In this document: in pieces, positions 22,007-31,838 of the stretch
Position numbering within the stretch: the stretch's first letter is position 1
Layout of the letters: each line of letters begins with the position of its first letter
Assembly (NCBI RefSeq): GCF_001045675.1
Contig: NZ_LEKT01000008.1
Location: 1 to 64,000, forward strand
Direction: 5' to 3'
Source: Megasphaera cerevisiae DSM 20462
GTDB taxonomy: Bacteria > Bacillota > Negativicutes > Veillonellales > Megasphaeraceae
Length of the DNA: 64,000 nucleotides
Notes under the pieces: model-generated
Database searches by the model: none
The model's input: the letters and a program-made list of their open reading frames with translations, nothing else
Told to the model about the DNA's origin: nothing
Translations under genes and position numbers: made by a program

Positions 22007-22903
22007 ATGGATACAGAAAAATGCCGCATACTGCTTAGGGTTATTGCCGCGGGGAGTCTTTCGGCCGCGGCGCAAACACTAGGGTATACCCCGTCAGGAG
22101 TAACACGGGCCGTGAATGCATTGGAACGAGAATTTGGATTTCCGGTGTTGACGAGAAGTTCTCAGGGAATTGATGTGACGCCAAATGGTCAACGTATGTT
22201 GCCGATTATTCGGGAATTTGTGCGTCGGGGAGATAGTGTTCGTGAATTGGGTCTTCAAATACAGGGGTTGGAAGTTGGCGAATTGATGATTGGGGCTTAT
22301 TACAGCGTAGCTGCCAATTGGCTTCCTGATATTATTCGGTCCTTTCAGGCAATCTATCCCCAGATTCGCATTCATATTCTGGAAGGCGACAATAAACAGC
22401 TGTACGGATTGCTGAATGAGCAGAAAGTTGATTGTTGCATTATCAGCCGCCGGGAATATCAGGGAGAATGGATATTTTTGCAGTATGATGAACTGGTGGT
22501 ATGGCTGCCGGAGGATCACCGGCTGGCGCAGGGCAAGGTCTATCCGTTAGCGGCATTGACAGAGGAAAAATTTATTGAGCCATTGCCGGGCGGGGATACC
22601 GATGTGGCGCATGTTCTGCAAAGGGAAGGTGTTACGCGTAATATACAATTTACGGCACTGGATAACTATACAACGTACCGAATGGTAGAAGCAGGGCTGG
22701 GAGTCAGCATCAATAACCGCCTTATGACAGCATCGTGGAAGGGCAAAGTAAAAATACTGCCAATGGATCCGCCGCGGTATATAGAGTTGGGTATTGCCAT
22801 TCCGTCTCTGGCGGAGGCATCACCAGCGATGAAACGCTTTGTTGATTATATCAGGAAATGGGTGCAGGACCGGCAGCCTGTGACTAATACATGTGGAAAT
22901 TAA
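22007..22903 (+). CDS. LysR-family transcriptional regulator
   Basis: 298 residues from ATG 22007 (AAGGGGG 6 bases upstream). Winged helix in residues 5-60 (SLSAAAQTLGYTPSGVTRAV), then the effector domain with YYSVAANWLPDIIRSFQAI and DCCIISRREYQ. It is divergent from the EamA transporter, so it probably controls that gene and itself in response to the transported compound (inference). Confidence 0.88.
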   Translation: MDTEKCRILLRVIAAGSLSAAAQTLGYTPSGVTRAVNALEREFGFPVLTRSSQGIDVTPNGQRMLPIIREFVRRGDSVRELGLQIQGLEVGELMIGAYYSVAANWLPDIIRSFQAIYPQIRIHILEGDNKQLYGLLNEQKVDCCIISRREYQGEWIFLQYDELVVWLPEDHRLAQGKVYPLAALTEEKFIEPLPGGDTDVAHVLQREGVTRNIQFTALDNYTTYRMVEAGLGVSINNRLMTASWKGKVKILPMDPPRYIELGIAIPSLAEASPAMKRFVDYIRKWVQDRQPVTNTCGN

Positions 22904-22953
22904 TGGATTAGGGAATTCAAGTCAACAATAAGTCCATGAGTATAGATAGTCAT

Positions 22954-23000
22954 AAAAAACAAAAACGCTGGCGTAAAGAAGTCGCAGCGTTTTTGTTTTT
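22954..23000. terminator. Bidirectional terminator
   Basis: AAAAACAAAAACGCTG (22955-22970), 14-base loop, CAGCGTTTTTGTTTTT (22985-23000); 16 perfect pairs between the LysR gene and tex. Confidence 0.9.
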
Positions 23001-23011
23001 TATGAAATTGT

Positions 23012-25189
23012 TTATGCGTTTTCTGTATCGCGCAGCCGTTTCATGGATAAGCCGATGCGCCCGCGTTCGGCATCGACAGAAATAATCATGGCGTCTATAA
23101 TGTCGCCGACTTGTATAATATCCGTTGGATGATGAAACGGATGATTGCATAGTTCTGAACGATGAATCAGACCCGGAGTTTTCAGTCCAAAATCGATAAA
23201 AGCGCCGAAATCCACAACATTGTGTACCGTGCCCCGGACGATAGCACCTATTTTCAGTTCGTCCAGTGATAGGATATGTTTGCGTGTCAAGGGTTGTGGC
23301 AGCTCACTGCGTACATCACGACCCGGCTTGCGCAGTTCTTCGATGATATCCCGAATGGTAGGTTCTCCGGCCTGCAGCTTTTCTGCCAATATAGGCACGG
23401 CATTCATTTGCAGCTTTCGCTGTAGTTCTCGCAGTGTTTTCGCGTGCTTTACGTCTTTCATCGTCAGTCCGTAATGTTCAACGATTTTTTTGGTTAGCTT
23501 GTAGGATTCAGGATGGACAGAGGTATTGTCCAATGGTTCTTCGCTGTGTTTGATGCGCAGAAAACCGGCACATTGTGTGAACGTAGCCGGTCCCAGACGG
23601 CTGACGGATAACAACTCTTGACGATTGCAGAAGGGACCGTTTTCGTTGCGGTAAGCAATAATATTGGCTGCTGTAGCAGCGGATAGGCCGGATACATGCT
23701 GCAGGAGCGCAGCAGAGGCTGTATTGAGGTCGACACCAACATAGTTTACGACGGATTCTACAACTTCGTCGAGCGTGGCCGACAGAGATTTTTGATTTAC
23801 GTCATGCTGATATTGACCGACACCGATAGATTTTGGATCTATTTTGACAGCTTCTGCCAGCGGATCCTGCAGGCGTCGGGCAATAGAGACGGCGCCGCGG
23901 ATTGTAACATCCAATTCCGGCAATTCTTCCCGGGCTAAATCAGAAGCAGAGTAGACAGATGCTCCTGCTTCATTTACAATAATATAATGACAGTCCAGCT
24001 GGTCATTTTGAATGAGATTGGATACAAATTGCTCTGTTTCATAGGATGCGGTGCCGTTACCAATCGCTATGAGGGATACGCCATAGCTGCGGATTATGTT
24101 GGAGAGCGCGTGAGCGCTGTCTTTATATTGCTTTTCCGAACTTGTCAGATGATAGGTACCGTAGGTCAGGACGTGTCCTGTAGTGTCAATGACGGCAGCC
24201 TTACATCCTGTGCGGTATCCTGGATCAAGTCCCAGGGTGATTTGTCCGGTGAAGGGCGGCTGCAGGAGCAGGCTGCGGAGATTTTTAGCAAATACAGAAA
24301 TAGCCTGTTTTTCAGCTCGTGCCGTCAGATCAGCACGGATTTCTCTCTCCATTTGAGGGAAAATGAGACGTTTGTAGCTGTCTGCTGCAGCATTTTTGAT
24401 GATCTGGGTATACGGAGAGGACCTGCGCAGCGCCATTTGCACCAGTTTTTCAATATGACCATCGGTGTTTTCTGCTAAGGTTACCTTGAGAATCTTGCGC
24501 GCTTCGCCGCGGTTGATCGCCAGAATACGATGACTGGGAAGTGTGCTGATGCGTTCGCTGAAATCTTTATATGTTAGCAGCGATGAAGCTTCCTTTGCCT
24601 CTGTTTGCAAGCTGCATTCCAGCTTGGCGGTTTTCCATAGTGCCTGCCGAAGCCAGCGGCGGTATGGCGTCAGCTCGGACAGTCGTTCAGCGAGAATATA
24701 GGCGGCACCCTGGATGGCGTCTTCAATGCTGGGGAAGGCGTTGTTGAGATACGGACAGGCAGCTGCTTCCGGCGGCATACCCGTGGAGTCCTGCTCCCAA
24801 AAATGATCTGCCAGAGGTGCCAGACCAGCTTCCCGGGCTATGGAGGCTTTGGTTTTCTTTTTTTGTTTATAGGGCAAATAGATATCTTCTATTTCCTGAA
24901 GGCGGCGGGCTTGTTCCAAAAGAGCGGCTAGTTCATCGGTCCATTTTCCTTGTTCCGTAATTGCTTGACGTACGGTTTCTCTGCGGTCTGCCAGTGCCTG
25001 CTCATGTTCTGCCTGTTCTTTGATCTGGCGCAGCTGCACTTCGTCCAGGGTACCGGTCGCCTCCTTGCGGTATCGGGCGATAAAAGGAATTGTATTGCCG
25101 TTTTCCAGCAGGTCTAGCGCGGTACGCACCTGCTTTGGTTGTATATGAAGTGTGTCTGCTATGCTGTGAATGGTTTTTTCGTCTGTCAT
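23012..25189 (-). CDS. tex: Tex-type RNA-binding transcription accessory protein
   Basis: 725 residues. Order of domains: helical Tex N-domain (1-190; NTIPFIARYRKEATGTLDE), YqgF/RNase H-like core (about 320-450; LGLDPGYRTGCKAAVIDT), helix-hairpin-helix pair (about 490-560; NTASAALLQHVSGLSAATAA) and C-terminal S1 domain (about 645-715; GAIVRGTVHNVVDFGAFIDF). Binds RNA and RNA polymerase and supports transcription fidelity. Full length. The leftward gene has AAAGGAGCT before its ATG. Confidence 0.93.
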   Translation of the reverse strand: MTDEKTIHSIADTLHIQPKQVRTALDLLENGNTIPFIARYRKEATGTLDEVQLRQIKEQAEHEQALADRRETVRQAITEQGKWTDELAALLEQARRLQEIEDIYLPYKQKKKTKASIAREAGLAPLADHFWEQDSTGMPPEAAACPYLNNAFPSIEDAIQGAAYILAERLSELTPYRRWLRQALWKTAKLECSLQTEAKEASSLLTYKDFSERISTLPSHRILAINRGEARKILKVTLAENTDGHIEKLVQMALRRSSPYTQIIKNAAADSYKRLIFPQMEREIRADLTARAEKQAISVFAKNLRSLLLQPPFTGQITLGLDPGYRTGCKAAVIDTTGHVLTYGTYHLTSSEKQYKDSAHALSNIIRSYGVSLIAIGNGTASYETEQFVSNLIQNDQLDCHYIIVNEAGASVYSASDLAREELPELDVTIRGAVSIARRLQDPLAEAVKIDPKSIGVGQYQHDVNQKSLSATLDEVVESVVNYVGVDLNTASAALLQHVSGLSAATAANIIAYRNENGPFCNRQELLSVSRLGPATFTQCAGFLRIKHSEEPLDNTSVHPESYKLTKKIVEHYGLTMKDVKHAKTLRELQRKLQMNAVPILAEKLQAGEPTIRDIIEELRKPGRDVRSELPQPLTRKHILSLDELKIGAIVRGTVHNVVDFGAFIDFGLKTPGLIHRSELCNHPFHHPTDIIQVGDIIDAMIISVDAERGRIGLSMKRLRDTENA

Positions 25190-25305
25190 ATATAGCTCCT
25201 TTCTTTCTCATTATATATTATGCTTGGAATTTTTATATCCGTCAAATTGAAAAAAAATATTTAAAATGTTGAAATTTCTCTTAATAACCGTTACAATATA
25301 ATAGA

Positions 25306-25324
25306 GAATACTTTTATCGTATTC
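25306..25324. promoter_or_regulatory. Inverted repeat upstream of the Fur/PerR gene
   Basis: GAATAC-N7-GTATTC, 46 bases before the start of the regulator. It may be an operator for self-control. It does not match the usual TTATAAT-based PerR box closely. Confidence 0.4.
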
Positions 25325-25369
25325 GCTATAAATATATTGAAATATATTTTATATGAAAGGGGGATATAT

Positions 25370-25780
25370 ATGGATATTGCTGAAGTGTTACGCAACAATG
25401 GATACAAGGTCACGCCGCAGCGTCTGGCTGTATATGAGGCTATTGATCACAATATGACTCATCCAAATGCGGAAGCTATCTATAAGAAGCTGCAGCCAAA
25501 GTATCCTTCCATGAGTCTGGCTACAGTGTATAAGACAATGGAAATTTTTGCAAAGATCGGCGTAGTGCAGGTATTGCAATGTGAGGAAGACGCGCACCGT
25601 TATGATTACAATACGTCACCGCACGCACACATTCGCTGTGTCAGGTGCAATCGTGTTATGGATGTCAATGTAGATCAGAAGACGCTGGCTGCAAATGCGG
25701 CAGATCAGACTGGCTTTAAGGTAGATAGTGTTAACATATCTTTTACCGGATTATGTAAGGATTGTCAGAAACAGGAATAG
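25370..25780 (+). CDS. Fur-family regulator, PerR-like
   Basis: 136 residues from ATG 25370 (AAAGGGGG 6 bases upstream). Winged helix NGYKVTPQRLAVYEAI and SLATVYKTMEIF (recognition helix), then the metal domain with HRYDYNTSPHAHIRC, and CVRC plus CKDC forming the structural Cys4 zinc site. The HxH and Asp ligands of the PerR regulatory site are compatible (HAHIRC, D residues). It is probably the peroxide or iron regulator of nearby repair genes; nfo lies directly downstream. Confidence 0.85.
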   Translation: MDIAEVLRNNGYKVTPQRLAVYEAIDHNMTHPNAEAIYKKLQPKYPSMSLATVYKTMEIFAKIGVVQVLQCEEDAHRYDYNTSPHAHIRCVRCNRVMDVNVDQKTLAANAADQTGFKVDSVNISFTGLCKDCQKQE

Positions 25781-25855
25781 AATAGTTCTTGGTTACCGGC
25801 TGCAGTAAAACCACATGTGTCTTTGCTGCAGCTTTTTCATTTATGAGGTGGGCAT

Positions 25856-26692
25856 ATGCTGCATATAGGATGTCATTTATCGGTTTCACAGGGCTTTTTG
25901 CATATGGGGCAAGAGGCGCTTTCTATTGGGGCTGACACGTTTCAATTTTTTACGCGCAATCCCCGCGGCGGCAGCGTGCGGCGGTTGGATATAGAGGATA
26001 TGGAAGCTCTAAATGAGCTGCTGCAGTCGCATCATTTTGCTCCTGTTCTGGCGCATGCCCCGTATACACTGAACGGCTGCTCCAAAACGGAAAGAACACG
26101 GCAATTTGCTGTAGAAGTTATGACTGAGGATCTGCGTCGTCTGGAACATCTGGATAACTGCCGTTATAATTTTCATCCGGGCAGTCATGTCGGGCAAGGG
26201 GCAAAAGCCGGCATCGGACTTATAGCAGAAATGCTGAATCAGTGTATGTTCCAGGGCCAGAGAACGACTGTCCTTTTAGAAACGATGGCCGGCAAGGGAA
26301 CGGAAGTCGGGAGAAACTTTGAGGAACTGGCCGCGGTTATGGATAAAGTCGGCATGGCGGACCGTCTCGGCGTATGTCTTGATACCTGCCATGTTTTTGA
26401 TGGCGGCTATGATATCGTATACCGTCTTGACGAGGTATTGGAAGCCTTTGATCGTATTATCGGGCTGAATCGGCTGAAGGCTGTTCATATCAATGATAGC
26501 AAAAATAATATGGGAAGTCATAAGGATCGTCATGAAAAAATTGGTGAAGGCTATATTGGCATGGAGGCTTTTGGCCGTATTATCAATCATCCGGCGCTGC
26601 GGCAGCTTCCCTTTTATTTGGAAACTCCAAACGATCTGGAAGGATACGCCCGAGAAATACAGCTGCTCCGTCGGGCATATATGGAAAAGTAA
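25856..26692 (+). CDS. nfo: Deoxyribonuclease IV (apurinic endonuclease)
   Basis: 278 residues, TIM-barrel AP endonuclease with three zinc ions. Start [72 protein letters not shown] and YLETPND carry the His, Glu and Asp ligands in family order. Cuts 5' of abasic sites. Followed by sbcD with 12 bases between, so a small DNA-repair operon nfo-sbcD-sbcC is likely. Confidence 0.94.
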   Translation: MLHIGCHLSVSQGFLHMGQEALSIGADTFQFFTRNPRGGSVRRLDIEDMEALNELLQSHHFAPVLAHAPYTLNGCSKTERTRQFAVEVMTEDLRRLEHLDNCRYNFHPGSHVGQGAKAGIGLIAEMLNQCMFQGQRTTVLLETMAGKGTEVGRNFEELAAVMDKVGMADRLGVCLDTCHVFDGGYDIVYRLDEVLEAFDRIIGLNRLKAVHINDSKNNMGSHKDRHEKIGEGYIGMEAFGRIINHPALRQLPFYLETPNDLEGYAREIQLLRRAYMEK

Positions 26693-26704
26693 GGAGATGA
26701 CAGC

Positions 26705-27856
26705 ATGCGAATTTTACATAGTGCAGACTGGCATTTGGGGAAAATGTTTTATGGGGAGTATTTGACAGAGGAACAGGCGTATGTATTGACAGAGCAATTT
26801 CTGCCTATGTTGAAGGAAGAAAATGTCGATGCCGTCGTATTAGCTGGTGATGTATATGATCGCAGTTTGCCACCGGCCGGTGCCGTAGAATTATTCGATG
26901 AAATCGCGACAAAAGTGACGGCAGAGCTGGGGGTGCCTTTTTTTGTTATCAGCGGCAATCATGACAGCGCGTCCCGTCTTTCCTTTGGCAGCCGTCTTTT
27001 GGAAAAGCAGAACCTATATATCGCCGGTGAGCTCGATAAGTTATCGGGGCCATATATTTTGGAAGATACATACGGTCCTATCGCTTTTATTGCGGCCCCA
27101 TTTGCGGAACCGGCGTCTGTTCGGAATCATTTCGGAGATCATAGCATACGGGATCATGAAACCGCACTGGCCCGGCTTTTACAGCAACAATCGCGGGGGG
27201 TGGAACAAACAGTGCGATCCGTCTGTATTGCCCACACCTTTGTGGCCGGCGGTATGGGAAGCGATTCGGAGCGTCCATTATCTATCGGTGGTTCCGATGC
27301 TGTCGATGCGGCTCTTTTTGCACCCTATACATATACCGCACTGGGACATCTCCATGGACCGCAGCAGGCCGGCAGTCCGTCCATCCGCTATGCGGGCAGC
27401 CTGCTGAAATATTCTTTTGGTGAGGTCCGGCAGAAAAAAGGTGCTGTGCTTGTAGATATTGGTAAAAGCGGTCTGGTGTCGACAACCTTTTTACCCTTTG
27501 AGCCACGTCATGATGTACGTATTATTGAAGGCTTTTTTGATGATATTATGAACAAAGATGACGTGCGGCGCGATGACTTTGTCCTGATACGTCTGTTGGA
27601 TACGGATCCTATCCTGGACGGGATGGCAAAACTGAGAAAAAAATATCCGCAGGTTCTGGCGCTGGAAACTCCAAACCGGCAAAGCAAGTCTGGATCGGCC
27701 CGTTCATTTGATTTGCGAAAATCGACGGAGCAGCAGTTATTTGAAAGTTTTGCCTCCGCCATGCAGCCTGACCGGCCGCTGACTGAGGCAGAACGGGCTT
27801 GTGTCAATGGACTGTGGAGAAAGTTGCTCACTGGAGAAGGTGAGGGATTGTTATGA
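26705..27856 (+). CDS. sbcD: Exonuclease SbcCD subunit D
   Basis: 383 residues. Mre11-type phosphoesterase: ILHSADWHLGK, LAGDVYDR, ISGNHDSASR, IAHTFVAGG and LGHLHGPQ supply the two-metal site. The C-terminal cap follows. With SbcC it opens hairpins and processes double-strand ends. Overlaps sbcC by four bases (ATGA). Confidence 0.94.
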   Translation: MRILHSADWHLGKMFYGEYLTEEQAYVLTEQFLPMLKEENVDAVVLAGDVYDRSLPPAGAVELFDEIATKVTAELGVPFFVISGNHDSASRLSFGSRLLEKQNLYIAGELDKLSGPYILEDTYGPIAFIAAPFAEPASVRNHFGDHSIRDHETALARLLQQQSRGVEQTVRSVCIAHTFVAGGMGSDSERPLSIGGSDAVDAALFAPYTYTALGHLHGPQQAGSPSIRYAGSLLKYSFGEVRQKKGAVLVDIGKSGLVSTTFLPFEPRHDVRIIEGFFDDIMNKDDVRRDDFVLIRLLDTDPILDGMAKLRKKYPQVLALETPNRQSKSGSARSFDLRKSTEQQLFESFASAMQPDRPLTEAERACVNGLWRKLLTGEGEGLL

Positions 27857-30800
27857 TACCGATTTATCTGGAAATGAATGCCTTTGGGCCGTATGCTGAT
27901 AAGCAGGCCATTGATTTTCAAGTGCTGGAGGATCGCAAGCTTTTTTTGATTTACGGCCCCACTGGCGCTGGCAAGACGACGATTTTGGATGCCATGTGCT
28001 ACGCCTTATATGGGGATACAAGCGGCGACCGTCGTTCAGGAACGCATATGCGCAGTGAATATGCGTCGCCGGAGCAGCCGACGTATGTTGTCTTTTTATT
28101 TGCTGTGGGGTATAAGCGGTATCGTATCGAACGAAGCCCAGAGCAGCAGATTGCAAAAAAAAGAGGTACAGGTCTGAGAAAAGCGGCATCAGCCGCGGTT
28201 TTGTACGAAGTAGACGAAAACGGCAACGATACAGCTGTTATTGCTACAAAAAATGTCAATATAGAAATCGAGCGGATTTTAGGTTTTAAATCGGAACAAT
28301 TCCGTCAAGTTGTACTTTTGCCGCAGGGAGATTTTCGCAAGCTCCTGCTGGCTAATTCCAGTGATCGTCAGCAGATTATGCAGACTCTGTTTCGCACACA
28401 GCGGTATGCACGCCTGCAGGAAATTGCCAAGGAACAGCATGATGTGATCAAAGATCAATACCAGATGATTGCCGGTCATATTGAGCAATGCCTGCAGGCT
28501 GCTGGCGCTGCGGATGCAGAGATGCTGTCTTGCCAGGCAGCGCAGCTGCGAACGAATCTGCAGCATACAGAATATGCCTTGAAAGTTGCCGGAAAAGATC
28601 GTGATGCCTATCAAACGGTTGTGCAGCAGGCGCAGGCTTTATTCAGCCATTGGCAGGCCTTGAAAATAAGTCGTGGCCGGCAAGTGGCTCTGGAGGCAGA
28701 GCGTGATGCGTTTAAACGCCGACGTCTGCGGCTGGAAGCGCTGCGACGGGCACAACTTTTGGCTGAACCTTGCCGGCATGTAGATGAGATTCAGAAAAAA
28801 GGCTCGGCAGCAGGGAAAAAAGCTGTTGAAGCCGGGAAAGAATTGGAACAGGCCAGAATACGGCTGATGAATGTAAAAAAAAGCAATGAAGAATTGGAAA
28901 AAAAACATGATGCCTATCAACAGGATGTGGATCGGCTGGCCCGCCTGCAAGGGCTGTTGGAAAAAGCGCAGAATTATGGACAGCTGTGCCGGACGGCAGC
29001 CGCCATGCAGGCAGTATCAGACCAGTCGTCTGATCGTCTGAACGCACTTAGCCAAATGCTGAATACGTATAAACAGAAACTAGAGGACCGGCAGACTGCG
29101 GCGGCTGGACAGGCTGATTTAGCGGCGGCGTTTGAAAAGGCCAAAGCGGGGTTGACGGCATTGCGGGAAAGACTGCAGCGGGAGCTATCTGCCGAAAGTC
29201 TGCATGCAACCATTACGGCGGCAGAAGCGTCCTGTAAAGAGGCGTCGGCAGTTTTATCCCGTGCGGCGGCTCAATCCCATCAGGACAGTGTGGATTATGA
29301 ATCAGTTCATGCTTTGTTTTTACAAGGGCAGGCGGCCCTGTTGGCCGAGGGACTGATTGATGGACAAGCGTGCCCGGTCTGCGGGTCTGAAGCGCATCCG
29401 CATTTGGCAGTGACAGTAGAAAACCTGCCGCAGAAAGAAGATGTCGAGCGGCGCAAGCAGCAGGCCGCTGCCAGCGAAGGCAGGCGGCAGCAGGCAGAAG
29501 TGGCCGTTCGTACCAAGGAAGCGGCTCTCCGGGAACAGCAGCGCCAATATGCGGAATTACGTCGGCAGTCTCCCTTCGCAGGAACGAGCCAGGAATGGCA
29601 GATGCGGCTTCATACAGCAGAACGAGAACTGACTGTTTTGCAGGCCCAAGTGCGTCAGGCGGCACGGCTTTCTGAAGAACTGCTGCAGTTGCAACAGGAT
29701 GCCGCTGCGATGGAAACAAGCGTACAGGCGGCGCGGCAGCAGGCAGAGCATGATCGCCTGGCCATGGCCAGGGCCATGGAGGCCAAAGCTCAGGCAGAAC
29801 GGGACCTTCCTGAAGCATACCGGCAGGTCGAGTATTTGCGAAGCGATATAGAACGGCTTTCCGGCCAGCTTAGACAGTACGAGCGGCAGCTCCGTCAAGT
29901 AAGACAGGATGTACTGGCTGCTGAAACCGTATTTGCCCGCTGGGGGGAACAGGAGAGAATGCTGGCCCAGCAAGTGACAGAGTTACGTTGCCAGTATACG
30001 GAGGTGTTTGCGGTACTGAAGGAACGAATTCTGCAGGCGGGCTTTGCTACGGTTCAGGAATGCCGGGAACTGCAAAAGGATATTTCCTGTATTGAGGAAG
30101 AACAGGCTGTATTGGCAGCGTATGAAAAAGATGTTCAGCAAGTGCAGGGACAGATCCAACAGGAGGAACAGGCTGTAGGACGCCAAGATGAACCGGATAT
30201 GGAAGCGTACGGACGAACCTTGACCGAAAAAAATGAGGAATGCCGCCGTCTTTCTGAGGAAGCTGCCCGTATTGCGGGCCAGCTGAAGCAGCTCGAGGAA
30301 GCCCAGACGAGAGTCAGGAACTGGCAGCAGGAACAGAGCGGCCTGACAGAACAGTATAAGACGATGGGAGCTGTCTATGAGCTGATTAGCGGTCGGCAGA
30401 CTGGCGTTAATTTTGAACGGTATGTGTTGGGGGCACTGCTCGATGAAGTGCTGACGGCAGCTAACGGACGTCTGGATCAAATGAGCCGTCATCGTTATGA
30501 GTTGCAGCGTTCCCATACCTGGGATGACAAGCGGATTAGACAGATTGGTCTTGATATCGAGGTGTTTGATAATTATACAGGGTATGCCCGGCCGGCCAAT
30601 ACGCTGTCCGGTGGGGAAACATTTCTGGCTTCTCTGGCTTTGGCACTGGGACTGGCAGATATTGTGCAGGCCTATTCCGGCGGTATTCATCTTGATACAA
30701 TATTTATTGATGAAGGTTTTGGAACCCTGGATGGAGAAACTCTGGATTTTGCGCTGCAAACGTTACTGGAATTGAAACAAGGGGGACGTCTTGTCGGGAT

Positions 30801-30897
30801 TATTTCGCATGTGCCGGAACTGCGGGAGCGGATCGATACACGCTTGGCGGTTCATAAAACAGATCGAGGCAGTACGGTGGCCTTTGAGCTGTTATAA
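27853..30897 (+). CDS. sbcC: Exonuclease SbcCD subunit C
   Basis: 1014 residues. Rad50-type ATPase: Walker A YGPTGAGKTTILDAM near residue 35, then Q-loop VLLPQGDFRKLL, long coiled coils, the zinc hook CPVC near residue 507, the returning coiled coil, then signature LSGGETF and Walker B FIDEGFGTLD. It bridges DNA ends and powers SbcD. GC-rich compared with neighbours and rich in Gln and Ala within the coils. Confidence 0.94.
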   Translation: MIPIYLEMNAFGPYADKQAIDFQVLEDRKLFLIYGPTGAGKTTILDAMCYALYGDTSGDRRSGTHMRSEYASPEQPTYVVFLFAVGYKRYRIERSPEQQIAKKRGTGLRKAASAAVLYEVDENGNDTAVIATKNVNIEIERILGFKSEQFRQVVLLPQGDFRKLLLANSSDRQQIMQTLFRTQRYARLQEIAKEQHDVIKDQYQMIAGHIEQCLQAAGAADAEMLSCQAAQLRTNLQHTEYALKVAGKDRDAYQTVVQQAQALFSHWQALKISRGRQVALEAERDAFKRRRLRLEALRRAQLLAEPCRHVDEIQKKGSAAGKKAVEAGKELEQARIRLMNVKKSNEELEKKHDAYQQDVDRLARLQGLLEKAQNYGQLCRTAAAMQAVSDQSSDRLNALSQMLNTYKQKLEDRQTAAAGQADLAAAFEKAKAGLTALRERLQRELSAESLHATITAAEASCKEASAVLSRAAAQSHQDSVDYESVHALFLQGQAALLAEGLIDGQACPVCGSEAHPHLAVTVENLPQKEDVERRKQQAAASEGRRQQAEVAVRTKEAALREQQRQYAELRRQSPFAGTSQEWQMRLHTAERELTVLQAQVRQAARLSEELLQLQQDAAAMETSVQAARQQAEHDRLAMARAMEAKAQAERDLPEAYRQVEYLRSDIERLSGQLRQYERQLRQVRQDVLAAETVFARWGEQERMLAQQVTELRCQYTEVFAVLKERILQAGFATVQECRELQKDISCIEEEQAVLAAYEKDVQQVQGQIQQEEQAVGRQDEPDMEAYGRTLTEKNEECRRLSEEAARIAGQLKQLEEAQTRVRNWQQEQSGLTEQYKTMGAVYELISGRQTGVNFERYVLGALLDEVLTAANGRLDQMSRHRYELQRSHTWDDKRIRQIGLDIEVFDNYTGYARPANTLSGGETFLASLALALGLADIVQAYSGGIHLDTIFIDEGFGTLDGETLDFALQTLLELKQGGRLVGIISHVPELRERIDTRLAVHKTDRGSTVAFELL

Positions 30898-30909
30898 TTA
30901 AAAAAATAG

Positions 30910-30937
30910 TTGACCATCCTGCAAAAAAGAATATAAT
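30910..30937 (+). promoter_or_regulatory. Promoter for the YbaK-family gene
   Basis: TTGACC, 16 bases, TATAAT, 43 bases before the ATG at 30980. Confidence 0.7.
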
Positions 30938-30979
30938 GAAACAATAACAATGCACTTTTTTAGTAGGAGGAAGCAGACC

Positions 30980-31459
30980 ATGTCTATTGAGAAAGTAAAA
31001 AATTATTTTTCCCAGTGGGGAATGGAGAATCATGTGCTGGAACTGGATCATTCCAGTGCTACTGTTCAAGAAGCGGCAGAGGCCTTGCATACAGAAGGAA
31101 AACGGATTGCCAAATCCATGTCCTTTCTAGTAGAGGATAGACCGATTTTGGTTATTTTTGCCGGCGATGCCCGGGTGGATAACCATAAGTATAAGCAGCG
31201 TTTTCACCAGAAAGCATCCATGATCAAGCATGACGATGTGGAACGTCTTATTGGGCATCCTGTGGGGGGTGTATGTCCTTTTGCCATTAAACCTGGTGTG
31301 GATGTATTTTTAGATGAATCACTGAAACGATTCGATACGGTGTTTCCGGCTTGCGGTACGGCTAACAGCGCGATCGAGCTGACAATTCCTGAATTAGAAC
31401 AATATTCGCATGCCAAAGAATGGGTAGATGTATCCAAAGACTGGCAGGAAAACGTATAA
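30980..31459 (+). CDS. YbaK/EbsC-type aminoacyl-tRNA deacylase
   Basis: 159 residues from ATG 30980 (GTAGGAGGAAG upstream). The editing-domain fold shows RIAKSMSFLV (the catalytic Lys region), GDARVDNHKYKQ, and GHPVGGVCPFAIKPGVDVFL (the GxxxGGVxPFG-type loop). These trans-editing proteins remove wrong amino acids from tRNA, most often Cys- or Ala-tRNA-Pro; which one here is open. First gene of a run with a glyoxalase and a ThiF-like enzyme. Confidence 0.85.
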   Translation: MSIEKVKNYFSQWGMENHVLELDHSSATVQEAAEALHTEGKRIAKSMSFLVEDRPILVIFAGDARVDNHKYKQRFHQKASMIKHDDVERLIGHPVGGVCPFAIKPGVDVFLDESLKRFDTVFPACGTANSAIELTIPELEQYSHAKEWVDVSKDWQENV

Positions 31460-31472
31460 GGAGGATATATCT

Positions 31473-31835
31473 GTGCAATTTATATTTAAACATACGAACT
31501 TTAACGTTCTGGATCTGCAGCGCAGTTTAGCTTTTTATAAAGAAGCATTGGGATTGACCGAGGTCCGGCGTATTGAAAAGCCTGATTTTACGATTGTCTA
31601 TGTAGGTGATGGTATTTCTGATTTTCGGTTGGAATTGACTTGGTTGAAGGGGCGTAAGGAGCCGTATAATCTTGGTGAAAATGAATTTCATACGGCTTTT
31701 GCCGTCAAGGATATTCAGGCGGCCTTGGCAATGCATAAGGATATGGACTGTGTGGTGTATGAAAATCCGGCTATGGGTATTTATTTTATTGCGGATCCTG
31801 ATGGCTATTGGCTTGAAGTCGTCCCGGAACGATAG
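31473..31835 (+). CDS. Glyoxalase/lactoylglutathione lyase-family protein
   Basis: 120 residues from GTG 31473 (AAGGAGG 7 bases upstream). Two beta-alpha-beta-beta-beta units: FKHTNFNVLDLQRSLAFYKE, ELTWLKGR, then FHTAFAVKDIQAAL and MGIYFIADPDGYWLEVVPE. The metal ligands H(6), E in LELTW, H in FHTAF and E in LEVVPE are in glyoxalase I places. Likely detoxifies an aldehyde; glutathione use in this lineage is uncertain. Confidence 0.82.
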   Translation: MQFIFKHTNFNVLDLQRSLAFYKEALGLTEVRRIEKPDFTIVYVGDGISDFRLELTWLKGRKEPYNLGENEFHTAFAVKDIQAALAMHKDMDCVVYENPAMGIYFIADPDGYWLEVVPER

Positions 31836-31838
31836 GCC